This document shows positions 21,901 through 33,708 of a DNA stretch of 64,000 nt, in pieces. Below the pieces are notes generated by a model, which was given only the letters and a program-made list of their open reading frames with translations, made no database searches and was not told the origin of the DNA. Where the stretch lies: positions 4,092,001-4,156,000 of the forward strand of contig NC_089984.1 in the NCBI RefSeq assembly GCF_036417845.1, written 5' to 3'. Made by a program: the position numbers and the translations under genes. Position 1 is the stretch's first letter. Each line of letters begins with the position of its first letter. The DNA is from Apteryx mantelli. Its lineage: Eukaryota > Chordata > Aves > Apterygiformes > Apterygidae.

Positions 21901-23184
21901 AAGACAGTCTTTGGTCCCCATAAAGAGCTGTGTTTTTCTAAAGTGGGAATCAGCTCTTTTGCCTGCAGACATATCTCTTAATTTGCTGGATCGGATGTTT
22001 CACTACAATTAAAAAAAAAAAAAAAGATTATAAAGTTCTTTTTTGTTGTTGTTTTGGAATAGTAGGGGTTTAATACGTTCTCCAAGTGGTGAACTGAATT
22101 AAAGCGCAGAATCAAAATGATGAGACTGAGCACAGCTTGATGATTAGCCCAGGGATGCTTGTAGTTGTAGAAGATGAGAATGTCCCATGGTCATGTTGCT
22201 GTGTGGCAGCCACCCCGGGAGGCTCACGTTTTAAGTTGCTTTCTTGCCAATTGTTGCATGTGGAGTTACTGGTTTTCTTTTTTTTTTTAGCTCCGATAAT
22301 TTAGGAAAGAAAACTGAGTAAGAGTAGAAATGCATGAAGGTCCACTCTCTGACCTGGTAAAGTGTCTGCATGAATTGCTTATAAAGACAGGTATTACACT
22401 ACCATGCGCTCAGTTGTTGCACAACTTTATTAACAGCAGTTATTCTGCAGCGTCACAGCAGCGTAGCATCTAGAAGGCTCGTCCACTACCGGAATCTCAT
22501 TGCACAAATTCCTCCCTGCATCAAAGTGTTTGTCGGCAAGTGTTTTGAGGCAATCTTGAAAAAATGCAAATGATTTAGTGATGCACAATGGGACCTGAGG
22601 TACCAAGATTAAAGCCCAACTTTTAGATGTCTAAACTGAGAACGGATATACTTTTTCAGGGCCAAAGTCTTCTTAGACAAGGTTTTGGCTACCTCTAATA
22701 GAATTTATTTGCCTGAGGGCCTCCAGAACCAGAATCCAGAGCTATGAATTAGAGTCAGAGAGCCTTCATCCCACTCACCGCCTTCATCCCACTCATCACC
22801 ATCATCACGAGCCCATCTTCCTCTCGTGGTTTCAAGCAGCAACAGGGCTGATTGCCACGGTTTGCAAAAGGGAGGCATTACGTTGCTCTCTTATAGATCT
22901 TCCTGCATAAATAGCACAGGAGATGTCTGCTGCTAAAAGCCTGCTACATTAGCTACAACAAATGTAAAAGTAGCTAAACAACAGGAACAGGAAATAACTA
23001 CCCAAGGTTTGCCAGCTGTCAGCAAAATTCTAACCTGCTTGAATAATTTTCGAGCCCAATTTACTAAAAACTGTGATCTGGAGTTAAATATAGCAAGATG
23101 CAAATAACATAGGGTAAGAGTTGGCTCGGGCTGGATCCTTGCTTTGGTTTGCAGATCTTGGAATAACTCTCCCTGTTTATTTGA
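18971..23184. other. Intergenic; no gene seen
   Basis: Contains 15 A at 22011-22025 and an 18-bp tandem duplication (22763-22780 and 22781-22798). A CpG-containing, conserved-looking block lies around 21640-21860 with CTTTAATTG and GTTAAC motifs. No coding gene or identifiable transposon. Confidence 0.5.
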
Positions 23185-23304
23185 GGCCTGATACTGCAAA
23201 GCACTGAGTGACTTCTGGGAGCGCCTGAGCACCTTCAGTTCCCTGGGAGTCAAGGATACTCAGCACCTCCCAGAAACTGCTCAACATTTTGCAGTACCAG
23301 GCCC
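23185..23304. mobile_element. Palindromic MITE-like element
   Basis: The 120-bp segment is an imperfect full-length palindrome. It opens GGCCTGATACTGCAAA and closes TTTTGCAGTACCAGGCCC, and the arms continue to pair through CTTCTGGGAG and CTCCCAGAA. TTGA lies immediately outside both ends (23181-23184 and 23305-23308), a possible 4-bp target duplication. The text closely resembles a palindromic repeat I know from sauropsid genomes that begins GGGCCTGATCCTGCAA. Non-autonomous DNA transposon relic. The superfamily is not decided here. Confidence 0.7.
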
Positions 23305-23639
23305 TTGATGGTAGGTTACCAGTTCGCCAGGGCGCACACAGTATACTTAAGAATGCATTGAAATGAGAGACTGCAGATGAACAGATTTGACCCAGGATCC
23401 TTTCATTAAACCCTGGACGTAAACACACACAAAATGAATTCCATCAACAGCCACCTTGGGACACGAAATAGCTGTTTCCAAACCGTGTTATCGGGGCTCC
23501 TAGCATATAAAGACTTGGCTACCATGCTGGTACGCCATATCCGTTTTGGCCTGCTCCAGATGGTCTTCAGTCATGGCCAAAGAAGTGCCTAAAAGCTCTC
23601 CACTTTTAGGAGGAGCTTCAAACTCCTTGCTCCTTGCTA

Positions 23640-23850
23640 GGTAAGGTCAGAGAGATGGGGAAGAGCTATGGGGATGAAAACCTGGGCTCTTCTCTGCCTG
23701 CTATCAACGATGCTCCCTCCTAAGCAATCACCAGCACTCAAAGCTCACCCCAAGGCTAGGCAACCTTTCTTCTTTGCCCGATACAATTCAAACCCACCTT
23801 TTCTGCCTCCCAACCCAATGTGCTGACCAGCAGGCCACCGTGTGGCCCAG
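23640..23850 (+). repeat. Probable old sauropsid interspersed repeat
   Basis: The stretch with ACAATTCAAACCCACC, TCTGCCTCCCAA and GTGCTGACCAGCAGGCCACCG matches the general pattern 'gattcaaaccc...ctcccaggtgagtgccctaaccactaggcta' common in reptile and bird genomes. Boundaries are approximate and identity is by recollection of the pattern, not by a search. Confidence 0.4.
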
Positions 23851-26800
23851 TTTGAATTTCTTCAAGAGACAACGTCCAAACTCAGTTCTATTCGAGACCC
23901 TTGGAGGTGGGAAGGGGAGGACATGTTCAGAGGCAGGATGCTGGGTATCTGGGGAATGGGCATGGTGGCCATGTGCCTGGGGAGTTCATGGACTTTCAAA
24001 ATTAGGGATCGGGGGAAAGGATTTTAAAGAAAATAATGTTGAACATGGTAGTTAAAGAAGGCAATAGTTATGGGTATCCAAGTGTCTTGGGACGGTTAGT
24101 CCTCACTCTTATCACACTGAAATACAGCATGTGTGAGCCCCCCCCCCCCAGGTTGCCTACCTCACATTTTTATAAAGGTAGAGAAATATGACCCATTCGG
24201 AGGAGAGAAATACTCTGTTCTAAAATGTTATCTGGACTAACACACAGGTCATCTCCCCAGCAGGCCCTTCCTAATCAGCCACAGGCAGCTCTTATTTCTA
24301 AAAACCGGGTTCGCTGGTGTTAGATGGAGAGCGGATGGTCTTTCCTGAGGTATAGCGTAGTGACTGAAATGCTTCTGAGAGCAAAATCCAGGCGAGGCTG
24401 CCTGAGAAATGCAAATTGAATTTCTGAGGCAGAGAAGGTGGTAAAGCCACAGATCACTCCGAATTTCCTGTTATTTATAGTTAGGAATTGAAATGCCACA
24501 CAACGAGCACCAAAGGCATCATTCTCCACCAGACACCAAGGAGTCTTGCTGGGCTACGGTGCTGTCTCTAGGTCAGCTGAAAGCTTTTATTTCCAGCCCT
24601 CTTTGTCAGGTATATTTATTGCTTATTTTGAGGTGAAAAGAATCAGTGTCAGTCTGTCTTTCACAGACATCCAGTGCTTGCATCTCTCCCTCCTCCTCTG
24701 AGCCCAGGAGAGCGCTGAATTGCATCTGCACGTACATGAAAGGCCAAAAAAGCCAGCTCGCTCAGCCAAGAAGACTCCCACCGCACATTTGGGTAAATAT
24801 TTTCTATGGAAATGCAAAACAACTCATTTTCTCTTCTTCTGCAGGCTTATCCAGACCAAACATCTTGCTCCCTTCTCGGACACCCTCTGGGTTTCTTGGT
24901 AACTCTGTGGAGCCCTGAAGCAAAGCACTGCATGTTGCTAGTTTAATTTCTAAGCAATGCATCCCTACCTAAGCACTCACATCTTTTCTACACATCCGCT
25001 AGATTTCTCCAGGGGTGGCAGCCCAGGAAGCTGCATTTGCTATCAGAACAGGTAATTCATGGTCTGTTTTGGTTTTTTTTTTTGAGGCCAAGGGTAGGTG
25101 TCTGGCCAGGTCTTAAAATAAAATAAACTGGTCTGTTTGTAACAAATTGCTTCATGATGCTCATCAGCCTGGTGTCCTTAACACAGGACAGATCTGACGG
25201 GGCAAGTCGGGCCATCACGACGATGTGACAGTTCCCGAAGCAAAACAATTTGGAGCAAGTAATTTTCTTGTCGCTGTGACGAGGCAAGCCCTTAGATGTG
25301 CCAGCCTGTCTAACGCATTGCTTATCGGCTGTTATTTCAGTAGCTCGAGAAGCACCTGCCTCTGGGTAATGGGAACAAGCAGAAGCTCCTCACTCGTGCG
25401 GAGCAGCTTTCCATGGTGGCAATCACAACTTTTCTAACCCTTCTTATCAGCAGCACAAAGTCAGCCCAAAGAAAGATGATGGCACAGAATAATTCCCTGG
25501 GTAGATAAGGTATCTGCTAGATAGGGAATGGAGAAACTTCAAGAGGCACAATTATCGCTAATCATCCTTTTGGAGTGGCATAGCACAGATTGCGGTGTGC
25601 GGGAAGGAGTGGATGCCACTTTTTAATGCTTGGCACATCATGCTCTTCCTCTTTATAAGTATATATATATATATACACACATCCTCATTCAGTCTGTCTT
25701 TCAGTGATATAACGTAATGATGAAGACTAGCCTGAGTAAACCATGATTTGGAGATGCCTTGACTATAATAAAAGCTGAGTCCCACCGTCGGCAGCAGTGG
25801 TAGCCAGTACCTTTGGTCCTGTGCCAGGCTACATGAAGTTTTGGCACAGCTTATGGTCTAGCACATGCACTAGTTCGAAGACATCGTTTCTCTCTTGGCA
25901 TTTGAGGTCTCATGGACTGTTAAGTTATCACAGGCTGCAGTGAAAGCAACCTGCCAGCCCTGCCTCAGTGTGGGGCCAACGTGATTGTAGAGGACGTGGC
26001 ATTCGTGTATTAGGTGCTGTGCTCTGTTGTCCCTCTCCTGATCCCACTTCCAGGACTAAGCATGCTAACAGCTTGTTTTGGTAATGGAAAATAGACCGTC
26101 GTAGAAGTGATGGTGCTGAACGGGTGCCATCCAGGCCTGTGCATGAATCTGTGCATCTCGTGCCCGAGCGCATAGGCAAGCAGTTTGTTCATTAGGCCTT
26201 TTTATTTACTTATTTATTACAAAAGAGTCTTGTGGGTGTGTTTTTTCTGGCCTGAGACACAACTGCCCTCTTGCACTTCAGTTTTTTTTTTTTTTTTTTT
26301 AGGTTGCTCCGGGATTTATACAGTAATCCAGCAGCTAGCAAAGCATGTTTATTTTTCAGCTCAGCCATATATATCCTCTGTATACAGCTCTTGATATATT
26401 GAAATGATTCGTGTGCAAAAGTTTGCTTGGTTGGCATTTTCAAAGCCATGTTCCAGATTCCTTATTAAATTTGATTCTAAACAGAAATAAATGGCAATAA
26501 ACTAAGATCTTTTCTCGAACTGCACATCCCAAAACTGTTAATTGGGGTCGGCTAGACCTAGAACTCCGGATTGTTTCTTAAATTTGGATTCATCTAGGCT
26601 TAGCAAACTAGCAGTAGGAAGCAGATCTCAAGGCTCTGACCCATATAGTTTTACCCCCAAGTTCTTCTCTACTGACTCCCAGCTCACTCAGGATATAGCT
26701 ATGATCCCTTCCTGCTTCCCTGAAGGTCTGGCAGCTGCTGAATCTCCTTTCAGTATTTTTGTAGTGTCCTTCATCATTAAGTGAAGTCTCTTCCTTCTTT

Positions 26801-27779
26801 GAACTCTTCTCAGCGTGCTTTCAAGGCCGGACAGAAAAGGCAGCCTCGAAACGTGGTTGAGAAAGTGGTTCAGGGAGCACGCACGCTTTCCAGGGGTGAA
26901 AGTCTATCTTTCAGCAGGAGGTAGGAAAGAAGTTGGTGGACTTGTACGGTAAGGGACAAAGAGCAAGCTCCATGACTGTGTCTCATCTAAACCAACCGCA
27001 ACACAAACAAACAAACACCAGAAAATGAAAACAAGCATTTTGCGCAGGTCTAAACAAATCCTTGAGGATGTGGCCATGTGGACATGCTCCAAAGACTACT
27101 GTTTAGATGCGATCATAGTTACTACAGAGAGCAAGTAGCATGGGAAGACCAGCCCCAGTCAGCTCAATGCCAGCTGAAGCGTGCCCAGTGGTGGTGAGGA
27201 TGAGTATACTTCAGCATCCATGCAGAAGCAAAATACCTCCCCCAAATCCAGTATTGCAGACTTTGCACCCTGACACCAATTTTGCACTGTTTTCCTTCCC
27301 ACAGGAACTGCAAATCACGTCAATAGCATGCATTAAAAAGAGATCAAAATGGGTACACAAAAATAAAATTTGCAGTGGGGTGGGAAAGCATAGAGGCTCA
27401 ACATGAAGTTGTACCTGTCTGTCATATCATCAGGCAAAGCTGACAGGCTCCCTCTTCCCCTCCTCTCCACCAAAAAAGCTGGCAAAGCTAATACTGATGG
27501 AAAGCAGACCATCAGAGGTAAGAAGCAGTCTTCAGATTGCAGACATGTTGGCCCAGTAAGGAAAATTATACACTTTTGTGCACGTGCAAGTTCAAAAGTG
27601 TAAGGAAGTTCCCACAGCAGAACCCTCCGGTTCCCCCAGCTCCACGGAGCAGAAAGATCAGATTTACCTGCAGTATGGTGTACCTGCTCACCTAAAATTG
27701 CCCAGGCACCAGGAGAACAAATGGGCCACCAACCTTGGGGGAGGTGCTGGGGGAGGATTTTAGGGGTCTACAGCTCAGT
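23851..27779. other. Intergenic; no gene seen
   Basis: Includes a C run near 24139-24150, a TA/CA microsatellite at 25659-25682 and 19 T at 26282-26300. A conserved-looking block at 24320-24530 has AAATGCAAATTG and TTATTTATAG motifs. No gene or identified transposon. Confidence 0.5.
25659..25682. repeat. (TA)n/(CA)n microsatellite
   Basis: Nine or so TA units run into ACACACA. Ordinary simple-sequence repeat. Confidence 0.9.
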
Positions 27780-28240
27780 CCTAAGCCAAAATAGTAGAAA
27801 ATAGATGGTTACTGGAGAGCAATTGGTCACGGTCATGCATAATCCGGGAACTAGGAAGGTGCATCACACAGAAGTGGGTGGTGGGAAGTTCAAAGCATGC
27901 ACGAGGAGCTAAGTCTGCCCACAACGTGGAGCTAAGCTGTGGGATGCATTGCTACAGGAGGCTGTGGATACTAAACATGTACACAGGGGTCAAAAAGTGA
28001 TGGAGAACCTCATGGAAGATAGGTGGTAGGGGGAAAGAAAAAAAAAAAAGAAAGCTAATGCAGGACTATTCAAGGCAAGAAAGTCCAGGTCCAGGAAGTC
28101 TCAACACTGTCATTTGCTGTGGGGTGTTTGGGGACCTACCATAACCCAGTTCCCATATAACTGTCCTTGCTCTCATAGGCCTTCCTGAGCCACTTTGGGC
28201 CAAAGCGGGTCCTTTGGGCTGACCCAGTGCTGCTTTGCAA
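27780..28240 (+). mobile_element. CR1 LINE fragment, old subfamily, 3' end
   Basis: Successive phrases match CR1 3' ends in order: GGGAACTAGGAAGGTGCATC, GGTGGGAAGTTCAAA, GCTGTGGGATGCATTGCTAC, GGGGTCAAAAAGTGATGG, CTCATGGAAGATAGG and, at the end, CCTTTGGGCTGACCCAGTGC. It is diverged and has no coding remnant. CR1 is the dominant LINE of birds. The + strand is the sense strand. Confidence 0.65.
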
Positions 28241-28385
28241 AAGACTGTCTGAAAAGACGTGTCTTCTCAAAAGACCCTGTGTTTCCCCGGACTGTTTCTA
28301 AGCCCCATCAGTTACTACAGGGGCCTCTGCAGTACCCAACATGCTGTGACACTGGTGCCTTTGCACCTCTTTGCTTTTGATGTGA

Positions 28386-28403
28386 CCCCCCCCCCCCCCC
28401 CCC
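28386..28403. repeat. Poly(C) run of 18
   Basis: Uninterrupted C18, an unusual length in an otherwise ordinary region. Prone to length error. Confidence 0.9.
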
Positions 28404-30729
28404 TTAAGGACCATCTCATCTACCCTCTCCACCTTTCCTCCACCCGTATTTGAAGCCCTTCAGGCTTTGCCTGCTACCCCTACAGTACTAAGAGCCCTGG
28501 AGACTCTTATTTAAATCCATTGCTCTCCCAGTCCTTGTTTTTAGGAAGCCCCTTTGCCATGCTTTTCGTTAAATATTGCAGGTGATTTTCTTTTTAAGAC
28601 CTCCAGGTTGAGAGGTGGCATCAGCTGCTCAGCATAGGTCCAAATCATGGCAGCCCTCCAGGCTGGTGGGACCTCCAGGGGCACAGTGACAGTGAGGGGC
28701 CCTTGGGAAGATAACGGTTGCATGGAGGAGAGAGAGAAAGGGCAAGTCAGTGCTGTCAGTTTGTCCATACTTTCCTTACCAGTCTGTACGATTTGCATTT
28801 GAGCCTGAATTGGCATTGTAACTATTGCAATTTATTTATTCCCATGGAGCATGTAATTTAAGCAAGTTCTGTTGAATGCAGCTGAAAATGTGCTTTATGG
28901 CTCATCTAAAGATAAGGAAAAAAAAACCATGCAATCTGATCATTATAACGTACTCATACACCAGTGACCAACAAAAATAAAACAGTTATATTATTGGTTA
29001 ATGAAACTGTACTTTGACAGCCAAAGAGTGATCGCTTTAAGTGTTTGCTCAAGTGGATCAGGGTAGTGTTGGGTTCTGTATATATAAATAAAGTGGTACT
29101 CTTAATAGTAAACAGCTCCGCTGCTCTTTTAAACAGCATATTTCTTCAGCACATGAAGAAAGTTAAAGTTACAACTCTGTGAAATTTCAGTTTGCTCACT
29201 CATCTGTTTATCATTTACTCTTTGGATGCTTGTGCTAAGAATTTAGCCTTTCAGAATAATGTTTATGGTAGGTGGTCCCTTCAAAGCTGTTTTGTTTCAT
29301 TGAAGCATTTTGATTTGCTGGGGAAGACTCATGCAAGCTTTTCCTTTAACTGCATCCAACGCTGTTATGAACTAGTGCAAGAAAAACTCCTGTTACAGAG
29401 CTTCCTGTCTCAATGCAGTGAGATACTTTGAAGTATAATTTACCATTGAATTTCAGGGCCAAAGAACTTTGCTCGCTTGCTTGCTTGTTTGGTTTTCCCC
29501 TGTTTCATTCCCAAGTGGAGGAAAAAAAAAAAGTTGATATGCAAAATGCTATTTTATGTATAATCTAAACATCATATCGATGGTTTTGTCTACACACACA
29601 ATAACGTAGCAATAGCTGCCTTTTGCGGGAGCATCAGGCTCCACCAGCAGGCACTGGGTCCGGGCTCTCCCAGCCAGCCGGAGCCAGCTCTGTCTGACAC
29701 AGTGAAAAAGGCGGTGACTTTTCAGAGATTCGCGGCCTCTTTTCCCATTTCCCTCCATGTGATGACCGTTTCGGGGGGGGGGGGGTCACACACTGCCCCA
29801 CGCCGCTGGCCAGTGCCCACGGCAGAAGATCCCTTGCACTCCTCTACCCCTGGAAACGGTGCATGGGCAGCCCTCATCCAGGGTTGCAAGCTGGCCAGGG
29901 CAATCCGATACTCCTCACTGCCTTGAACCTATAATATCTATTATAAGAGAAAATATCAAATAGAATTTGCTCCTTTTTGTTTTTTAACAGAGCTAAAATC
30001 CAACCCGCTTGCACAACCTTCCGTGCTGTAAAGCACGTCTATGAAATTTGCAGACTTGCAAAATGAGGATTTGGGTGTTGAACAAGGTGTTGTTTGAACG
30101 CAGCTCTGTGGAACCACATTATTTGTTTAACGGCAAAAAAAAATAGACTTTTCAAGCTTAAAAATGTGTTGAGCTTTTGAGGAAATACGACTTCGCCGTT
30201 TTAAAGGAGTATACTTTCTGGTTTAAAACTGTACAGGAAAACTGTGCTTTCAAAAGAGGTCTACAGATTTGATTGTAAGAATATGGGAAAGCAGCACAAA
30301 AATTAAAATGCTTTTCACCTGCCTGTTCACCTCAAAAAAATGACATTATATTCTCTTTAACAAGCCTGGCAAGCACTTTCCATCAGGATGTTTGTTTAAT
30401 ATATGTAAGAAAAAGAGGTTGCAGAACAAGAATTTAATCTTTACATGGTGCAAGTAAGAGGGACATGTAACAGGAGTCCTGTTTCGTGGGAGCCAGGCTC
30501 TATAAATGAAGTGTAGCTGAGCACAAGCTGAACGTAAACACAAAACATCAGCAAAACAAAACATGAGCTTATTTTTGTCCCACGGCCAAGTCAAAAATCT
30601 CAAAAGGAAAAAAAAAAAAAGTGGGTTTGGTTAGATTAGCATTACGCTACTCTCTAAGTAATGTGCTCACCCACAAGCAAAACATCTCCCGGACACATGC
30701 ACTGGCTGCTGCATTATTTAGCTTTTGCA
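28404..30729. other. Intergenic; no gene seen
   Basis: Moderately AT-rich, with conserved-looking text at 28840-29160 (AAAGATAAGG, TTATTGGTTAATG, TATATAAATAAAG) and a G run at 29774-29784. No gene. Confidence 0.5.
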
Positions 30730-31320
30730 AATCCCGCAGGAGGTCGGTGGGACTTCGGGCACGTGCAGCAAGCGGTCAAAAACCCGAGGCTCAAAATTGC
30801 AGGATGCTTGCCGGCGCCCTTAATTCGGCTCCCACCGTCTTTGAACAGACTGGTGCAACTTTCCGTTGGCTCGGCTCTGCGGGGAGATCGAGCCTTGTCT
30901 CCGCGTGGCGTAAAACCACCCCGGCGAAGGGTGGCAAAGCAGGTGGAGGAGACACAGGACCAAAAGATGGGCAGCAAACATGCCAAGCGCACGCGCCGTC
31001 AGCTCAGCAGCCTTGGCTTTCCCTTGCGATGCATTTCTCCCGAAATAAAAAGCACCGAATCGTAGCGCTGAAATAGCAACGCGCCTTCCAGTGCGCCGGG
31101 GTCGAAGCGCCGTGGTGGGCTGGCCCGGACTTCCTCGGCGAGCCTCTGCGCGCCCCAGAGAGCCCATAAATCAGCCCGCTCGCGCTGCACGACCTCCTGA
31201 CACCACCAGCAGACAGGAAGATCGGGAGTGCGAACGACAGCGCCGCTCGGCAGGTGGCTGCCGACGACAGAGCTATAATTTAAACAGCTGAAAACGACAT
31301 GTCGAAATGTCGCCCGCGGA
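30730..31320. other. CpG-rich segment without an evident gene
   Basis: CpG density is clearly higher than in the flanks. It contains CACGTG-like and CAGGTG E-boxes and a 7-bp hairpin TCGGCAG-GTGG-CTGCCGA at 31247-31264. Open frames on both strands at 30621-31167 have no recognisable family. It could be an orphan CpG island, such as an enhancer or lncRNA promoter. Confidence 0.4.
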
Positions 31321-33109
31321 AAATTATAGGCATTTAGCTCGCCTTGGTGCTCTGCCCTCGGCTGGCCGAGGGAAGGAGCCCTTGCCAGGGAGGCGAGGAA
31401 GCACCGGCAATGGGTTTTTTTGATGGCGAAGGTGTTCATGCTGCTCAGCGCCATACGTGACACCTCCGTCACCATGATGCCAGATGCAGTTCCCATTCAT
31501 TTCCTCGCCCTCTGACCACCAGGAGATGGGGAATCCTTATCTAATTGAGAAGGAAACCCGAAGAAGAGTAGGCATTCGAGTGGCCCTGCCCTCCCGCCGC
31601 ATACTGCTGCCCTCGTTGCCTTAAACCTCTTATATATTAATTTATACAACTTCCCAGTGGGGAAGGGTGGGTCGCTTTCAGCTGAACCACGGGCAGAAAT
31701 TTTGATGTTCAAATTGTTCAGAAAAGTGATAGAAAAAATAAACCTCAGTTTCTCACAAACCTCCTGACTTTTCCTGATTATGCTTTGCCTCTAATTCCAC
31801 TGGGCGATCACAGGTAAAGCAAAAAAATGCTTTGAAAAGCGAGAAAGGAGTCTGACTTCTGAAACCTGTTTCAACTTACAGCTGGGAAGACGATCACGGC
31901 TGGTAGCTGCAGTGCTCAGATGAACTCCCGGGGATACATTCAGCTCCTATTTCCAGGAAAACCGCTGTGGGCGGATTGCCTGTCCATTTTATCCAGGGGA
32001 AATTCTGCTTATTGAGGCCGGGTTTCCACCTCTGAGGTGGACCCTGGGGTGCGTGCAGTGATTAAGCCCAGCAACCCATGCTGGTGGGCGCTGCTGAAGC
32101 TCACAAGCAGGAGGACGAGACCATCAGGACTTGTCTCACCCTGGGCTTCACCCCTCCAGCCCTGGGACATGTCACCCACAACCCTCTTTTCCTAAGGAAA
32201 CTTAAAATGACCTGGCTGCAAACGGCCTTTTGTGTCAGTCTGGATCTATTTATCTTTATCTATCTGGGTCTAGTGCAGGCAAGAGGAGACCATGAGAGGC
32301 TGGGGATGCAGCACTTGCTCTTTTGCACTATTTATCCAGGAGATTTGAGAGGAAAATGAAAAACCAACCCCAGCTGAAACAAATAGACCAATTTTAACAA
32401 GAAAACACTAGAATTTGTTCCTCTGTCTGTGTTCTGAGAACATAACAGAGAGTCTAAAGATGGGGGAGCAGGCTGAAGCCGATAAGGACATGATGGGACT
32501 AGATTTTTGCAAAATGGAGAGTAGAATAGGACCAGCGGGGACTAACCTCCGTGCCTGAACGATAAGTGATAAAGTCACTGGTGAGCGTGTGGGCGTGTTG
32601 GACGCACCCAGACAGCCTGCTTGCATGCACCCGGCTGGACGTGCACACGACCGGCAGCCGCCCTGGAAGCGTGCAAAGCGCACAACGCGCCTGCACCGCG
32701 CCACGCACCACCTGCCTCTCCCGAAGGGTTAAAGACGAGGATGAGGTCTCTCTGCTTTTCCCAGCTGGGATCAAGCTGCAGATGAGGAAACAGTTGTGGG
32801 AGCCCAGACAGGCTGGGGGGGGTGAGGGCTGCCCCCAAGAGGCTTGTCGCTACAACTTGAGGGAAGCTGCGCAAAAAGCTAAAAGCGAGGGAAGAGATTG
32901 CCGAGCAGGAAGGAAGTTGCAGAGGGGAAGGAGAGGATGGGGGAGGTGGGTTCTCCTTGTGCCTTTGCCTCCACTGCAGAAGAGCAGAGAAAGGCAGGGG
33001 CCAAGCCGGAGATGGGGCAGAGGGCCAAAAATGGCACAGAACCACTCGGGATTTGGGCTGTGATTGCAACTCTTGGTCCCCCTGGAAGGAGAGGCAGAGA
33101 CATCAGAGG
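31321..33109. other. Intergenic; no gene seen
   Basis: Mixed composition. Overlapping frames on both strands at 32400-33100 give no recognisable product. No transposon seen before the CR1 that begins near 33110. Confidence 0.5.
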
Positions 33110-33708
33110 TGACAGATGGACAGGAGGATGCCAGTGGCATCCTGTGCTGCACAAGGAAGAGCACTGCGGAAGGTCGAGGGAGGTGATCCTTCTCCTCTCT
33201 ACAACATGGGTGCGGGAGGGGCCACATCCAGAGTGCTGGGTCCAGGTCTGGGCTCCCAGGCACAAGGGAGACATGGACCTGCTGGACTGAGTCCTGCAAA
33301 GGACCACAAAGATGATGAAGGGACTGGAGCATCTCTCATACTAGGAGAGGCTGAGAGAGCTGGGACTGCTCAGCCTGGGGAAGAGAAGGTTCAATGTGTA
33401 TAAATATCTGATGGGAGGGTGTAAAGAAGATGGGGCCAGACTCTTCTCAGGGGTGTCCAGAGAAATGACAAGATGCAATGGGCACAAACTGGAATACAGG
33501 AAATTCCATTTAAACATAAGAAAAAGCTTTTTTATGGTGAAAGTGGTCAAACACTGGAGCAGATTGCCTGGAGAGGTTGTAGGGTCTCCACCCTTGGAGA
33601 TATTCACAACCCAACTGGACATGGTCCTGGGCAACCTGCTCTAGCTGGGGTTGAACCAGAGATCTCCAGAGGTTCCTGGCAATCCCACCTATGCTATGAT
33701 TATGTGAA
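33110..33708 (+). mobile_element. CR1 LINE, 5'-truncated 3' end
   Basis: Long, nearly continuous match to the avian CR1 3' region. It covers the end of the reverse-transcriptase ORF (GGTCGAGGGAGGTGATCC, AGAGACATGGACCTGCTGG), then GGCTGAGAGAGCTGGGACTG, CTCAGCCTGGGGAAGAGAAG, and CACTGGAGCAGATTGCCTGG. It ends with a degenerate (ATTCTATG)n-type tail (TATGCTATGATTATGTGA). It is truncated at the 5' end, as most CR1 copies are, and its coding frame is interrupted. It is the least diverged repeat in the window. Confidence 0.92.

Noticed and set aside
26282..26302. 19 T followed by AG, resembling a splice acceptor
   Set aside because: No coding exon with a compatible frame or donor follows. A poly-T run ending in AG is expected by chance.
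30621..31167. Frames of 134-151 codons (+) and 115 (-)
   Set aside because: Mutually overlapping and stop-poor because of the local CpG richness. No protein signature.
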